Origin: Myroides phaeus
GTDB taxonomy: Bacteria > Bacteroidota > Bacteroidia > Flavobacteriales > Flavobacteriaceae
Assembly: GCF_009799805.1 (NCBI RefSeq)
Contig: NZ_CP047050.1
Span: forward strand, 133,501 to 197,500
Length of the DNA: 64,000 bases
Direction of reading: 5' to 3'
Under the pieces are notes generated by a model. That model ran no database searches. It worked only from the letters and a program-made list of their open reading frames with translations, and was not told the DNA's origin. Below, piece by piece: positions 45,556 to 53,884 of the stretch (its first letter is position 1; the number at the start of each line of letters is the position of its first letter). The translations under genes were made by a program, and so were the position numbers.

Positions 45556-45583
45556 TAAAAAAGCTGAGATTGATCTCAGCTTT
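45556..45583 (-). terminator. terminator after tRNA-Lys copy 2
   Basis: AAAAAGCTGAGAT and ATCTCAGCTTT around a short loop, near-identical to 45367-45394, so tRNA and terminator were duplicated together. Confidence 0.85.
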
Positions 45584-45584
45584 G

Positions 45585-45657
45585 TGACCCGACTGGGGCT
45601 CGAACCCAGGACCCCAACATTAAAAGTGTTGTGCTCTACCAACTGAGCTATCGAGTC
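45585..45657 (-). tRNA. tRNA-Lys (anticodon TTT), copy 2
   Basis: Identical to copy 1; has its own terminator downstream and a 295-bp gap upstream, so it heads its own unit with copy 1 behind it. Confidence 0.95.
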
Positions 45658-45952
45658 ATTGATAAACATTTATTTGTTTCTCAATTGCTGTGCAAAGGTA
45701 GCCTTTTTTGAAAACTACACAAACATAGATATCACTTTTTTTAAAAAAAAATCACCCAACATTTTAAACACCACAGTATGAGTAAATAAGACTATAAAAT
45801 ATTTTATGTTATTTATTACATTTAAAGAACAGTTTAAAAAACACCATTTAAGATGTTTATAACTCACTCAAATACATATATGACAAATATCATTTTAAAT
45901 GTTAAATTTAATACATACCTTTATTGTTAAAATAACAAAAATAAAACATATT

Positions 45953-46111
45953 ATGACTTTACACAACTTACCTCTTTACAACTTTGGTAACGGAACTTTT
46001 ATGATCATTATCTTCGCATTAGTTTGTGTTGCCTTAGTTATCGCATTGTTCATGATGATGGGGAATTCGAAAAAAGTAAATGATGATGATGAAAAAACAG
46101 AAGAAAACTAA
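45953..46111 (+). CDS. small membrane protein with acidic tail
   Basis: 52 residues from the ATG at 45953 (MTLHNLPLYNFGNGTF); an earlier in-frame ATG would add 18 residues of atypical AT-rich sequence. One hydrophobic helix of about 22 residues (MIIIFALVCVALVIALFMMM) is followed by a charged tail (DDDEKTEEN) coded by GAT repeats. A clear terminator follows, which supports a real transcript. It lies between tRNA genes and points the other way. Function unknown. Confidence 0.6.
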   Translation: MTLHNLPLYNFGNGTFMIIIFALVCVALVIALFMMMGNSKKVNDDDEKTEEN

Positions 46112-46150
46112 AAATAAAGCTACTTAATCACTTAAGTAGCTTTATTTTTT
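46112..46150 (+). terminator. terminator after the small membrane protein gene
   Basis: AAATAAAGCTACTTAA and CTTAAGTAGCTTTATTT with a short loop, then T run. Confidence 0.85.
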
Positions 46151-46196
46151 TACCGCCTTTTTTCTCAAAAAAATAACAAGAGTGTCTGTATAAAAC

Positions 46197-46232
46197 AAAA
46201 AAAGACAACTGAATACATTCAATTGTCTTTCT
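46197..46232 (-). terminator. terminator after tRNA-Leu
   Basis: AAAGACAAcTGAAT pairs with ATTCAaTTGTCTTT (one mismatch), 5 bp beyond the tRNA 3' end. Confidence 0.8.
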
Positions 46233-46236
46233 TAAG

Positions 46237-46318
46237 TGACCGCGATCAGATTCGAACTGACACGTCTTGCGACACCACCCCCTCAAGATGGCGAGTCTAC
46301 CAATTCCTCCACGCGGCC
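46237..46318 (-). tRNA. tRNA-Leu (anticodon GAG)
   Basis: 82 nt, class II with a long variable arm. Acceptor GGCCGCG pairs with CGCGGTC; loop TTGAGGG in stem CCATC/GGTGG gives GAG. It is flanked by tRNA-Lys genes and has a separate terminator. Confidence 0.93.
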
Positions 46319-46440
46319 GGTAGTTATATATTCTTTATCCTAAAGTTATGAATAATATTTACTTTTCATTAAAGCAAGGCACAAAAATATTAGGCGTTTC
46401 ATTTGAAAAATAAAAATACATCTTCTCTTCTATAAAACAG

Positions 46441-46468
46441 AAAAAGCTACTCCGTAAAGAGTAGCTTT
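46441..46468 (-). terminator. terminator after the five-gene tRNA-Lys array
   Basis: AAAAAGCTACTC and GAGTAGCTTT around a 6-base loop, one base past copy 3. Confidence 0.85.
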
Positions 46469-46469
46469 G

Positions 46470-46542
46470 TGACCCGACTGGGGCTCGAACCCAGGACCCC
46501 AACATTAAAAGTGTTGTGCTCTACCAACTGAGCTATCGAGTC
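46470..46542 (-). tRNA. tRNA-Lys (anticodon TTT), copy 3
   Basis: Identical 73-nt sequence; last gene of a five-copy tandem array transcribed from about 46980 leftwards. Confidence 0.95.
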
Positions 46543-46573
46543 AGTGTATTTCTGAAAGTGATTTTTATTTTTG

Positions 46574-46646
46574 TGACCCGACTGGGGCTCGAACCCAGGA
46601 CCCCAACATTAAAAGTGTTGTGCTCTACCAACTGAGCTATCGAGTC
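46574..46646 (-). tRNA. tRNA-Lys (anticodon TTT), copy 4
   Basis: Identical sequence; 31-bp spacer to copy 3. Confidence 0.95.
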
Positions 46647-46680
46647 AATGTTATTTCTGAAACTATACTTTTGATCTTTG

Positions 46681-46753
46681 TGACCCGACTGGGGCTCGAA
46701 CCCAGGACCCCAACATTAAAAGTGTTGTGCTCTACCAACTGAGCTATCGAGTC
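46681..46753 (-). tRNA. tRNA-Lys (anticodon TTT), copy 5
   Basis: Identical sequence; 34-bp spacer to copy 4, and that spacer shares tatttctgaaa with the spacer before copy 3. Confidence 0.95.
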
Positions 46754-46785
46754 AATGTTTCAGAAATGACTATTTATTTTATATG

Positions 46786-46858
46786 TGACCCGACTGGGGC
46801 TCGAACCCAGGACCCCAACATTAAAAGTGTTGTGCTCTACCAACTGAGCTATCGAGTC
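46786..46858 (-). tRNA. tRNA-Lys (anticodon TTT), copy 6
   Basis: Identical sequence; 32-bp spacer to copy 5. Confidence 0.95.
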
Positions 46859-46888
46859 AATGCTAATAAGAAATTGAATATGATTTTG

Positions 46889-46961
46889 TGACCCGACTGG
46901 GGCTCGAACCCAGGACCCCAACATTAAAAGTGTTGTGCTCTACCAACTGAGCTATCGAGTC
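46889..46961 (-). tRNA. tRNA-Lys (anticodon TTT), copy 7
   Basis: Identical sequence; 30-bp spacer to copy 6. First in the array, so the promoter lies in 46962-47090. Confidence 0.95.
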
Positions 46962-47090
46962 ATTATTTCAATTCCTTATTGCGGGTGCAAATATAGAACA
47001 CTTTTTTAAAAAGTCTAAGCTTTTTTGGTTTATTTTTGTCTTTTATTTTCAAATATTACCTAAGACACTAAGGTACAACCCCTTATTTTT

Positions 47091-47606
47091 ATGAAAAAAA
47101 TTATCCTATTAGGCTATATGGGCTCAGGAAAATCAACAATTGGTAAAATACTGGCTAAGCACCTACACTTACTTTTTATAGATTTAGACCTTGAAATCGA
47201 AAAAAAACTCAATATGAGTATAAAAGAGATCTTCAAAACTAAAGGAGAAGTATATTTTAGAAAGATAGAACACCAATTATTACATAGTATAGTAGCTGAA
47301 AATGATAACTTCGTTTTAAGCTTGGGTGGAGGAACTCCTTGTTATGCGAATAACCACCTTGTATTACAAGAACCAGGAATTTGCTCAATCTATTTAAAAG
47401 GATCTATTAAAACTCTTGCAGAACGCTTAGAAAAAGAAAAAGAGCACCGCCCAGTATTAAATAATAATACAGACGATACTCTTGAAACTTTTATAGCGAA
47501 ACATTTATTTGATCGTAGCTATTTCTACTATCAAGCTAAACATATTATTACTATCGATAATAAGACTCCTGAAGAACTTATCAAAGAAATAGAAGTATTA
47601 GCTTAA
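47091..47606 (+). CDS. aroK: shikimate kinase
   Basis: 171 residues. P-loop GYMGSGKST near residue 8, FIDLDLEIEKK near 31 (shikimate Asp), the Arg in VYFRKIE, GGGTPC near 78 and an EHRPVL lid. It phosphorylates shikimate in aromatic amino acid synthesis. Its last nine bases overlap the convergent phosphoribosyltransferase gene. No other aro genes are adjacent. Confidence 0.94.
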   Translation: MKKIILLGYMGSGKSTIGKILAKHLHLLFIDLDLEIEKKLNMSIKEIFKTKGEVYFRKIEHQLLHSIVAENDNFVLSLGGGTPCYANNHLVLQEPGICSIYLKGSIKTLAERLEKEKEHRPVLNNNTDDTLETFIAKHLFDRSYFYYQAKHIITIDNKTPEELIKEIEVLA

Positions 47607-48095
47607 ATAAGCATACTCTTCTTCTCCATCAAAAACTACTTGAATGTGTTCTAATAATGATGTAGACAATGATATCCCTTTAAAGTCCGCTTTAACGGGA
47701 TAGTTCTTGTGGTTTCTATCTACTAAGACAGCCGTTTTTAATTTCTTTAATGGCACATCTAAGAAGTGCTTTACTCCATATATTAATGTAGCTCCAGAAT
47801 TTAAAACGTCATCTACCAATACTACGGCTTTATTAGCATATTCAGAACTATCTAAAGATGTCTCTATTGGATTGATAGGATTTTGTTTATCAATTCTTAC
47901 TTCACATAACTTAACTGAAATAGTTGAAATTTCTTGTAATGCTTCTGCTAACTTTTGAGCAAATACATATCCGCTGTTTGCAACACCTGCAATTACAATC
48001 TCTTCCTCATCTACATAAGTTTCGTAAATCTGATAAGCAATACGTTTACTCTTAAACTTAATTTCTTCTTTGGTTAAAATAATCTTTTTAGTCAT
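47598..48095 (-). CDS. phosphoribosyltransferase-domain protein (PyrR-like fold)
   Basis: 165 residues. The PRPP-binding loop is AVVLVDDVLNSGATLIYG near residue 91; IVIAGVANSGYVFAQKLAEAL near 35 is the preceding conserved loop. The fold is that of PyrR and purine PRTases; the true substrate base is not evident and it may be a regulator. It overlaps the methyltransferase gene by 8 bp, forming a three-gene unit with the S4 protein upstream. Confidence 0.8.
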   Translation of the reverse strand: MTKKIILTKEEIKFKSKRIAYQIYETYVDEEEIVIAGVANSGYVFAQKLAEALQEISTISVKLCEVRIDKQNPINPIETSLDSSEYANKAVVLVDDVLNSGATLIYGVKHFLDVPLKKLKTAVLVDRNHKNYPVKADFKGISLSTSLLEHIQVVFDGEEEYAYLS

Positions 48096-48687
48096 GTTGT
48101 TTTATAGTTATAAAAAATAATTCTCTTCCTGCCCTTGGCTTAATCGAATTATATGCTGTTTCTATTAAATTGATATTCAACTTCTCTGAAAGCAATGTTG
48201 TGTACTCTTCCTTACTACCTCCAAATGGCGGCTCATCATTTTTAAACTCACAATCAAATAGTACACCTACCAATTTACCTCCTGGCAAAAGTAAATCATA
48301 CATTTTATCCACATACTTCTTTCTCAATGTTTTTGGAAGTGAACAGAAAAAAGTTTGTTCTATGATAAGATCATATTGTCCGTTGTGTTCAAAAAAATCA
48401 CCTAACACTACTTTGTCTTCAGGGAAATCAGATACGGCATCACAAGTTTCTCTCATAGCAATATCCGTTAAATCAAGCCCTATTATATTCGTAAAACCTA
48501 AACGATGTAAATACAACAACTCGTGTCCGTGACCTAAACCAGGAACTAAAATCTTAATATCCTTATTAGGCAATTGATCTATATATTCCTTTAAAGGAGT
48601 TGTAATAGCTCCAACACTCCACTTAGCATTGTTATCTATATATCTCCCCTCCCAATAATCTTTATTCAATGGTTTCGTCATCTTCAA
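48088..48687 (-). CDS. TPMT-like SAM-dependent methyltransferase
   Basis: 199 residues. KDYWEGRYIDNNAKWSVG near residue 9 and LVPGLGHGHELLYLHRLGF near 47 are the thiopurine-methyltransferase family blocks, with motif II VVLGDFFEHNG near 93 and EQTFFCSLPKTLRKKYV. Members methylate thiols, selenols or halides; native substrate unknown. Its start overlaps the S4 gene by 26 bp. Confidence 0.87.
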   Translation of the reverse strand: MKMTKPLNKDYWEGRYIDNNAKWSVGAITTPLKEYIDQLPNKDIKILVPGLGHGHELLYLHRLGFTNIIGLDLTDIAMRETCDAVSDFPEDKVVLGDFFEHNGQYDLIIEQTFFCSLPKTLRKKYVDKMYDLLLPGGKLVGVLFDCEFKNDEPPFGGSKEEYTTLLSEKLNINLIETAYNSIKPRAGRELFFITIKQHD

Positions 48688-49048
48688 TATCTAAATAGTC
48701 ATCTATATCACGTCTGTCCTTTTTAGTAGGTCTTCCCATTCCTTTAGAACGATAATAATCTTTTGATAATTTAAGGAGTTCTAAATGCTCAAATGACTCA
48801 GCAGGTGTCGTATCCTTTCTATAAATATCTACCAATTTTGCCCCTACTCTATTTGGAGGAAGGTCTAAGACTGTCAATTGATAAAGTATTTGGTCTTTTC
48901 TAAGCGTAATTTTATCTGTTGGAAAAACCTCTCTTGATGCTTTGGCACTCTGACCATTTACAGTAATATGTCCCTTTTTACAAGCTTCCGTTGCAATACT
49001 TCTTGTTTTATAGTATCTAATACACCACAAATATTTATCTATTCGCAT
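48662..49048 (-). CDS. S4 RNA-binding domain protein (Hsp15-like)
   Basis: 128 residues. The S4 domain fills residues 1-60 (MRIDKYLWCIRYYKTRSIAT, then ACKKGHITVNGQSAKASREV), followed by a basic linker (KGMGRPTKKDRRDI) and an acidic end. Hsp15 (HslR) binds free 50S subunits carrying nascent chains and aids recycling. It leads the S4-methyltransferase-PRTase unit. Confidence 0.85.
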   Translation of the reverse strand: MRIDKYLWCIRYYKTRSIATEACKKGHITVNGQSAKASREVFPTDKITLRKDQILYQLTVLDLPPNRVGAKLVDIYRKDTTPAESFEHLELLKLSKDYYRSKGMGRPTKKDRRDIDDYLDIEDDETIE

Positions 49049-49080
49049 ATTTTAGCATTAATTTTCTCTTACAAAGTACA

Positions 49081-49088
49081 CAAAAATA
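49081..49088 (-). promoter_or_regulatory. -7 element TATTTTTG of the S4-methyltransferase-PRTase unit
   Basis: The minus strand reads TATTTTTG, 33 bp before the S4 gene ATG, within the 79-bp region divergent from the FKBP-like lipoprotein gene. Confidence 0.5.
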
Positions 49089-49127
49089 AAGTAAAATTGT
49101 ATCTTGCACTACTAAAATAACTCAAAA

Positions 49128-50213
49128 ATGAATAGATTATTTACAGTTTTAAGTCTTGCCTTTATAGGACTTATTGCCGCTAATTGTAATAAAGATGATA
49201 GCCCAAGTGGCCCAAGTGTAGTTGAATTAAGAGACCGCGCTGAAGTTAAACAAGAAAATGAGGCAAGTATTGAAGCTTATTTAAAATCTCATTATATCAA
49301 AGAAGAAGGTGATATCATCACTTTTGAAACCATTAAAAATAGTGAATCTTCTATTTGGGATGATTCACGTTTAGTTAAAGACTTTGTGTTAAAATCAGAT
49401 ATGTATGATTTTGAACCAATTCGTAATCCAAATGGTACTACTTCTTTAAAATATACTAAACCAAAAGATGAACTTCAATATAAAGTTTATTATTTAGTTA
49501 TAAATGAAGGAAAAGGTGACAGAGCATCTACAATTGATTCTACTTATGTAAAACTTAATAATCTTACTTTAAGAAATGAAGAGTTTAATCCTAACTTCCC
49601 TGGAAAATATTATACTTTTCCTACTACGCCTAAAGACTTTATGAATATTTCTAATGGACAATATTCAAAAGTACCTGGACAACTTAGAAGTGCTGAACGT
49701 CAATTATTAACAAAGATAAAAACAGCGACAGGAATTAAAAATGGTGAAGATGGATTACCAACTTATGATGAAGGATCTGCAGGTAGAATTATTGCTTTTA
49801 TCCCATCTGGTTTAGGATATTTTAATGCTGGAGCAGGAAGTAAATTAAAAGGTTATGAAGCTTATATTACTGACCTAACATTAATCCATAGATTAGAAAG
49901 AGATCACGATGGTGATGGTATTCTTTCAAAATACGAGGTTAATGTACAAAAACCTGTTGAAGAATTAACTTTAGAAGATTATTTTGGTTTTGACACAGAT
50001 GGAGATGGTATTCCAAACTTCTTAGACGACGACGACGACGGAGATGGAGTTCTTACTAAAACTGAACTATTCAAAGAAAGAGTTGATGGGGTTAATATAT
50101 ACTACAACTTTGATGACCCTGCATTAAAAACTTGCAATGACATTCCAAGATATTTAGACAAATCTTGTTTCCCTGACCAAAAAGACGGTGAAATAATATG
50201 GCCTAAGAAATAA
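49128..50213 (+). CDS. FKBP-type peptidyl-prolyl isomerase-like lipoprotein with Asp-rich repeats
   Basis: 361 residues. Lipobox signal (LAFIGLIAANCNKDD, Cys near residue 20), helical segment 32-60, then a domain like the FKBP lipoproteins of Flavobacteriaceae (YKVYYLVINEGKGDRAS and RIIAFIPSGLGYFNAGAGS near 225). The C-terminal part carries calcium-type Asp repeats (DHDGDGILSKYE, DTDGDGIPNF and DDDDDGDGVLTK). Canonical FKBP active-site aromatics are not evident, so folding-enzyme activity is unproven. A (GAC)5 tract at 50025-50039 codes the Asp run. Confidence 0.75.
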   Translation: MNRLFTVLSLAFIGLIAANCNKDDSPSGPSVVELRDRAEVKQENEASIEAYLKSHYIKEEGDIITFETIKNSESSIWDDSRLVKDFVLKSDMYDFEPIRNPNGTTSLKYTKPKDELQYKVYYLVINEGKGDRASTIDSTYVKLNNLTLRNEEFNPNFPGKYYTFPTTPKDFMNISNGQYSKVPGQLRSAERQLLTKIKTATGIKNGEDGLPTYDEGSAGRIIAFIPSGLGYFNAGAGSKLKGYEAYITDLTLIHRLERDHDGDGILSKYEVNVQKPVEELTLEDYFGFDTDGDGIPNFLDDDDDGDGVLTKTELFKERVDGVNIYYNFDDPALKTCNDIPRYLDKSCFPDQKDGEIIWPKK

Positions 50214-50220
50214 TAAAAAG

Positions 50221-50247
50221 AACCGTATCGAATGATACGGTTTTTTT
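50221..50247 (+). terminator. terminator after the FKBP-like lipoprotein gene
   Basis: AACCGTAT and ATACGGTT stem with a T run following. Confidence 0.85.
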
Positions 50248-50264
50248 ATCAATATCCTTAAACT

Positions 50265-50295
50265 AAAAAGGGCTTCACAATGTGAAGCCCTTTTT
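50265..50295 (-). terminator. terminator after the transketolase genes
   Basis: AAAAAGGGCTTCACA and TGTGAAGCCCTTTTT pair perfectly, 22 bp beyond the stop codon. Confidence 0.9.
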
Positions 50296-50316
50296 ATATC
50301 TATAAAATAATAAATA

Positions 50317-51279
50317 TTATCTTTTGAATTTACGGTTGATAGCTACTTGTGCTTTTTCAACAATAGCAGCAGCATTTAAACCATATTTCTCCATTAATTG
50401 TTCTGGAGTACCTGATTCACCAAAAGTATCTTGTACTGCAACAAATTCTTGTGGTAACGGATTGTTTAAAGCTAATACTCTTGCAACGCTTTCTCCTAAT
50501 CCTCCTAAGAAGTTATGCTCTTCTGCAGTAACAATACAACCAGTTTTAGCAACAGAACTTAAAATAGCTTCTTCGTCTAATGGTTTAATTGTATGAATAT
50601 TGATTACTTCAGCAGAAATTCCTTTTGCCTCTAATTCCTCAGCAGCAATTAACGCTTCCCAAACTAAGTGTCCAGTTGCAACAATTGTAACATCTGTACC
50701 TTCGCTTAACATAACAGCTTTACCAATTTCAAATTTCTCATCAGCTGGTGTAAAGTTAGGAACTACAGGACGACCAAAACGTAAATAAACAGGACCATCA
50801 TATTCAGCAATTGCTAATGTAGCCGCTTTTGTTTGGTTGTAATCACACGTGTTAATTACAGTCATCCCAGGTAACATCTTCATTAATCCAATGTCTTCCA
50901 AGATTTGGTGAGTTGCACCATCTTCTCCTAAAGTTAATCCTGCGTGAGAAGCACAAATCTTAACGTTTTTCTCAGAATAAGCTACAGACTGACGAATTTG
51001 ATCATATACACGACCAGTTGAGAAGTTAGCGAAAGTTCCTGTAAAAGGAATTTTTCCACCAATTGTCAAACCAGCAGCAATACCAATCATATTTGCTTCT
51101 GCAATACCTATTTGAAAGAAACGCTCTGGATGATTTTTAATAAACTCATCCATTTTCAAAGACCCAATTAAGTCAGCACAAAGTGCAACTACATTTTCAT
51201 TCGTTTGTCCTAATTCAGCTAAACCAGCACCAAATCCTGAACGTGTATCTTTGCTACCTGTATTTGTATATTTTTTCAT
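50317..51279 (-). CDS. transketolase, C-terminal subunit
   Basis: 320 residues from the ATG at 51277-51279 ([17 protein letters not shown]); a start 12 codons earlier is in frame but overlaps the upstream stop. It holds the pyrimidine-binding domain ([19 protein letters not shown] near 60, with the cofactor Glu) and the transketolase C domain ([13 protein letters not shown]). It forms one enzyme with the N-terminal subunit encoded 22 bp upstream, moving two-carbon units in the pentose phosphate pathway. The split form is common in Bacteroidetes and Archaea. Confidence 0.92.
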   Translation of the reverse strand: MKKYTNTGSKDTRSGFGAGLAELGQTNENVVALCADLIGSLKMDEFIKNHPERFFQIGIAEANMIGIAAGLTIGGKIPFTGTFANFSTGRVYDQIRQSVAYSEKNVKICASHAGLTLGEDGATHQILEDIGLMKMLPGMTVINTCDYNQTKAATLAIAEYDGPVYLRFGRPVVPNFTPADEKFEIGKAVMLSEGTDVTIVATGHLVWEALIAAEELEAKGISAEVINIHTIKPLDEEAILSSVAKTGCIVTAEEHNFLGGLGESVARVLALNNPLPQEFVAVQDTFGESGTPEQLMEKYGLNAAAIVEKAQVAINRKFKR

Positions 51280-51301
51280 ATTGATTCTAATTAAATAAGG
51301 A

Positions 51302-52153
51302 TTAATAATCTCCAAAAGAAGTTTCTGGATTTTGTTTAAAAGCTTCTTCTAATTGAGCATCGTTAGGTGCTTTACCATGCCAAGCATGAGTACCCATCAT
51401 AAAGTCAACTCCGTTACCCATTTCTGTATGTAATAATACACAAACTGGTTTTCCGTTCATTGTTTTAGCTTTTGCTTCTTCGTATCCTTTTAAGATAGAA
51501 TCGATATCATTACCTTTTTCTATTTCAATAACGTCCCATCCGAAAGCTTCAAACTTAGCTTTTACTGATCCTAAGTCTAATACTTTATCTGTTGGTCCGT
51601 CAATTTGTTTTCCGTTTAAGTCAACTGTAGCGATTAAGTTATCTACTTTTTTAGCAGATGCATACATCATTGCTTCCCAGTTTTGACCTTCTTGCAACTC
51701 ACCATCACCTAATAAAACGTAAACTAAATGATTGTCTTTATTTAACTTCTTAGCTTGAGCAGCTCCTAAAGCTACAGATAATCCTTGTCCTAATGATCCT
51801 GATGCCATACGTACACCTGGTAAGTGGTCATGAGTAGTAGGGTGTCCTTGTAATCTTGTATTTAATTTTCTAAAAGTAGCTAATTCGCTTACTGGAAAAT
51901 ATCCACTTCTTGCTAATACGCTATAGAAAACTGGAGAGATGTGTCCGTTTGATAAAAAGAAAAGATCTTCATCTGTTCCGTTCATTTCAAATCCATCTTT
52001 TCTGTCCATTAATCTTTGATACAGAGTCACTAAAAACTCAGCACATCCTAATGATCCTCCTGGGTGTCCAGAATTTACAGCATGAACCATTCTAAGAATG
52101 TCTCTTCTTACTTGAGTAGTTAACTCTGCTAATTGTTGTGTGTTCGGTTTCAT
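51302..52153 (-). CDS. transketolase, N-terminal subunit
   Basis: 283 residues. Thiamine diphosphate-binding half of transketolase: [21 protein letters not shown] near residue 25, [15 protein letters not shown] near 70 and [17 protein letters not shown] near 149 with the magnesium Asp/Asn. It must pair with the C-terminal subunit gene downstream. The promoter should lie in the long gap 52154-52600. Confidence 0.93.
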   Translation of the reverse strand: MKPNTQQLAELTTQVRRDILRMVHAVNSGHPGGSLGCAEFLVTLYQRLMDRKDGFEMNGTDEDLFFLSNGHISPVFYSVLARSGYFPVSELATFRKLNTRLQGHPTTHDHLPGVRMASGSLGQGLSVALGAAQAKKLNKDNHLVYVLLGDGELQEGQNWEAMMYASAKKVDNLIATVDLNGKQIDGPTDKVLDLGSVKAKFEAFGWDVIEIEKGNDIDSILKGYEEAKAKTMNGKPVCVLLHTEMGNGVDFMMGTHAWHGKAPNDAQLEEAFKQNPETSFGDY

Positions 52154-52589
52154 ATTTTAACAATAGAATTATTCGTCTTACAAATATAGGATTTATTTAC
52201 TGTTTACGCCTATTTTTAGCAACCAATATGTAGGATTCTCATCCTATTTAATCGTAAAACACCCTTTTTAAAACTAATCATTTCAATCTGTTTAATTAAT
52301 CTTTCTCACTTTAAAACACTTATAAAAACAGATCATTACTTGCCTTAATCCTTCTTTTAATTGAATATGTCTGTTTGCTATTTTCTTTTGCAAAAACGAG
52401 TATATCGTAACTTTTTCTTCTATTAAATATTGATAAAACACTTCTTCTATACCTTAATTTTAATTCAAAGAAAACAATCTTGTTCTTTACTATTTAACGT
52501 TATATGAATTAGATATATAGTATAAAAATTGATTATAACGAATAAGTATTAGCAAGATAACTATATAGAATACCATTTTTATTTGACCA
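52154..52589. other. gene-free AT-rich stretch upstream of transketolase
   Basis: No credible open frame, tRNA or other RNA gene. The part nearest 52154 should hold the transketolase promoter, but I could not pick a convincing TAnnTTTG on the minus strand. Codon-like structure is absent. Confidence 0.6.
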
Positions 52590-52707
52590 AACTCCGACAC
52601 TCCTCCGACAATAGTCCGACCACAAATTATTCAGCCCAGTATTTTCAGGCAATTGCCAGATTATTGTCGGACTATTGTCGGAGGATTATGCGACAAGCCT
52701 TGTAAAT
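52590..52707 (-). repeat. palindromic intergenic element, copy B
   Basis: Perfect 20-bp arms: 52601-52620 (TCCTCCGACAATAGTCCGAC) and 52666-52685 (its exact complement), loop 45 bases. Inside the loop is a second palindrome GGCAATTGCC (52648-52657). The AAGCCTTGTAAAT box at 52695-52707 is the exact complement of 28761-28773 of copy A, and both share the ACTGrGCTGA centre. It is inverted relative to copy A. Confidence 0.8.
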
Positions 52708-53098
52708 ACAAGGAATAAGTATAACCTAAATAAATAGAAAAATTAGTATTTAAAACACCCTCTAAAGAATACAAACATTTAAAAACCAACACTTTAAAAA
52801 CAAAAAGTATTTAAAAAAACAATAAAAAAAATACCATATTTTATCTGTGTTTTAGACAAAAATAAAGTGAAAAAGCACTTAAATATCTGTGTTTTGTTTC
52901 AAAAACTCTTTTTAAACACCAAATACTAATGTATTTTTTCCTTTAATAAAATTCTACAAAAACAACATTCACCCTATTTTTCTAATTTTCATTATTAATT
53001 AGACACTTATTTGTTCATAGTCCTAAAATTTTAACTTGTAGTTTTTTCCTATCTCCTAATTAAGTATTTTTAGACTTTGAAAAACTATATTCTTCTGT
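52708..53098. other. gene-free AT-rich stretch with a 12-bp direct repeat
   Basis: TATCTGTGTTTT occurs at 52842-52853 and 52884-52895, 42 bp apart, and several TTTAAAnACA-like words recur at 52750-52920. No reading frame or RNA gene is convincing. The end of the stretch must hold the promoter of the ABC ATPase gene. Confidence 0.55.
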
Positions 53099-53884
53099 AT
53101 GCACACTCCCATTCTACAAACAAACAACTTAACTATTGGATACAAACATTCAAAAAATGGTTTTGTTACTGTACAAAAAAATGTCAATATTCGTTTGGAG
53201 AAAGGAAAACTGATTTCATTGGTAGGAATTAACGGAATAGGGAAGTCAACTTTACTGCGCACTTTGTCTGCAAACCAAAAAAGCATCAATGGGCAAATAG
53301 TATTAAAAGATAAAAATCTTCAAGAATACACAAATAGTGATCTTGCTAAAATTATCAGTGTTGTATTAACAGAAAGAATTCCTCTTTCAGATCTAACTGT
53401 ACAAGAACTAATTCAAATCGGGAGAACACCTTACCTTAATCACTACAGTAAATTAACGAAGGAAGACATCTATTGGGTAGATCAGGCAATTGATTTAACA
53501 GGGATAACTGATTTAAAAGAAAAGAAAATTGACCAATTAAGTGATGGTCAATTACAGCGTGTTTTAATTGCAAGAGCTTTAGCACAAAACACCCCTATTA
53601 TTATTTTAGATGAGCCTACTAATCATTTAGATTTACATCACAAAGTAGCATTGTTTAAGCTATTAAAAGAATTAGCTCATAAACAAAATAAAGCTATCTT
53701 ATTTTCGTGTCACGATATGGATCTTGCTATTCAATTAAGCGATGAAATCATTGTTTTAAAACAGGATTATACTACACAAGGTAAAACAGAGGCTTTAATT
53801 GAAACGGGAGTTTTTGACAACTTCTTTGAGGACGAAAACCTTGTGTTTGATCGCCTTCAAAAAAGGTTTATTTTAAATCTGTAG
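53099..53884 (+). CDS. ABC transporter ATP-binding protein (FecE/BtuD-like), orphan
   Basis: 261 residues. Walker A GINGIGKSTL near residue 43, Q-loop region, signature LSDGQLQRVLIARAL near 142 and Walker B IIILDEPTNHLDLHHK near 165, then the H-loop FSCHDMDLAI. The signature variant and LTVQELIQIGRTPYLN are typical of iron-chelate and cobalamin importers. No permease is adjacent; the FecCD permease and binding lipoprotein at 41414-43574 lack an ATPase and are likely partners. It overlaps the CDF gene by 17 bp, convergently. Confidence 0.88.
   Translation: MHTPILQTNNLTIGYKHSKNGFVTVQKNVNIRLEKGKLISLVGINGIGKSTLLRTLSANQKSINGQIVLKDKNLQEYTNSDLAKIISVVLTERIPLSDLTVQELIQIGRTPYLNHYSKLTKEDIYWVDQAIDLTGITDLKEKKIDQLSDGQLQRVLIARALAQNTPIIILDEPTNHLDLHHKVALFKLLKELAHKQNKAILFSCHDMDLAIQLSDEIIVLKQDYTTQGKTEALIETGVFDNFFEDENLVFDRLQKRFILNL

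Noticed and set aside
46470..46961. Regularly spaced identical 73-bp repeats with 30-34 bp spacers resembling a CRISPR array
   Set aside because: Each repeat folds as a complete tRNA-Lys with a TTT anticodon; spacers are related to each other and no cas gene is present.
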